Origin: an uncultured Lachnospiraceae bacterium
Lineage (GTDB): Bacteria > Bacillota > Clostridia > Lachnospirales > Lachnospiraceae
Direction: 5' to 3'
NCBI GenBank assembly: GCA_948438565.1
Contig: CAOJLW010000104.1
Location: 1-7,907 of the forward strand
Length of the DNA: 7,907 nucleotides
Shown: one piece after another, positions 7,386 through 7,907 of the stretch
Layout of the letters: each line of letters begins with the position of its first letter
How positions within the stretch are numbered: the first letter of the stretch is position 1
Translations under genes and position numbers: made by a program
The notes under the pieces: generated by a model
Database searches by the model: none
What the model was told of the DNA's origin: nothing
Seen by the model: the letters and a program-made list of their open reading frames with translations, nothing else

Positions 7386-7907
7386 ATGAAAGTTAAAAAG
7401 ATTGCAAGAGCCATATCAGCTGTTTTATCAACGGCGATGCTCGTGACTTCCGTGCCTGCGGCGGTTTTGGCGGAACCGGTCAAACCGGTTATTGCAGATG
7501 GGGAACTGTTAAAGCTTTGGTATGCCAAACCGGCGAGCGAAAGCGCGGGAGAGTTGATTTTGTCTCCCGGCGCATACGGCACGACCGAGGAGGACAACCT
7601 CTGGCAGCAGTTTACGCTTCCGATTGGCAACAGCTTTATGGGGGCGAATGTCTATGGGGAAATTGCCAACGAGCGCTTGACGTTCAACCAAAAGACGCTT
7701 TGGAATGGGGGGCCAAGCGACGACAGACCGGATTATAACGGTGGCAATAAAGAAAATATGTCCGCCGTATATCAAAGTATTGTAGACGCGTTTTTGGAAG
7801 GCGACAATACGTTGGCGAGCCGTCTTTGCAGTTCGCTGACTGGCGAACAGAATGGATATGGCGCATACCAGTCCTGGGGGGATATTTATCTGACGTTTGA
7901 CGGCTTG
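7386..7907 (+). CDS. Secreted GH95 alpha-L-fucosidase-like protein (5' part)
   Basis: Only the first 174 codons are inside the window; the frame is open to the last base. Residues 1-29 form a typical Sec signal peptide: basic KVKK start, hydrophobic core, and V-L-A just before Glu30 as the likely cleavage site. From about residue 43 the sequence follows the N-terminal beta domain of glycoside hydrolase family 95: LKLWYAKPA, then LPIGNSFMGANVYG, then ERLTFNQKTLWNGGPSDDRP, the best-known hallmark of the family, and GAYQSWGDIYLTF. GH95 enzymes are mostly exo-alpha-1,2-L-fucosidases acting on host glycans or milk oligosaccharides, some act on alpha-L-galactosides; the catalytic residues lie in the (alpha/alpha)6 barrel beyond the window, so activity cannot be judged. 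The ribosome binding site AAAGGAGG is 7 nt before the ATG. Release outside the cell or cell-wall attachment depends on the missing C-terminus. Confidence 0.88.
   Translation, partial: MKVKKIARAISAVLSTAMLVTSVPAAVLAEPVKPVIADGELLKLWYAKPASESAGELILSPGAYGTTEEDNLWQQFTLPIGNSFMGANVYGEIANERLTFNQKTLWNGGPSDDRPDYNGGNKENMSAVYQSIVDAFLEGDNTLASRLCSSLTGEQNGYGAYQSWGDIYLTFDGL

Noticed and set aside
7366..7389. Seven-codon frame (MKKEERI) across the GH95 ribosome binding site, its stop overlapping the GH95 start
   Set aside because: It begins at or close to the predicted transcript start with no ribosome binding site of its own and is made of the Shine-Dalgarno sequence; most likely chance.

Overview
The window looks like chromosomal DNA of a low-to-mid GC Gram-positive anaerobe, most likely a Clostridia/Lachnospiraceae-type gut bacterium. 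Support for this is indirect: strong AGGAGG-type ribosome binding sites, sigma-A-like promoters, protein families typical of that group, and a secreted GH95 fucosidase of the kind carried by mucin or milk-glycan users. All recognisable genes lie on the plus strand and are tightly packed. No rRNA, tRNA, CRISPR array, transposase or integrase was seen.

Layout. Positions 1-130 hold two abutting hairpins (probable terminator of whatever lies to the left) and a near-consensus promoter (TTGACA, 17 bp, TAAAAT). This promoter drives a two-gene efflux unit: a MarR-family regulator (131-568) and, 12 bp later, a MATE-family multidrug transporter (581-1912), an arrangement like MepR/MepA. After a 73 bp gap comes a compact three-gene operon (1986-7271) recognised as the SMC-like core of a Wadjet (MksBEF/EptABC-type) plasmid-defence system: jetA (kleisin-like), jetB (KITE-like, DUF4194) and jetC (SMC-like ATPase with Walker A, signature motif, Walker B and a hinge between two coiled coils). 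Their reading frames overlap, so translation is probably coupled. A 114 bp gap with its own promoter then leads to the start of a secreted GH95 alpha-L-fucosidase-like protein (7386 to the window edge).

How they work together. JetA, JetB and JetC should assemble into a loop-extruding SMC complex that senses small closed DNA circles; in characterised Wadjet systems the JetD (Toprim/TOPRIM-like) nuclease then cuts the DNA. The main point of interest is that no jetD is present in this window: the gene after jetC is the unrelated fucosidase. Either jetD lies elsewhere (for example left of the efflux genes), has been lost, or this complex works without it or with another effector. The MarR/MATE pair and the fucosidase look like ordinary neighbours rather than parts of the defence system, although no convincing terminator separates the MATE gene from jetA.
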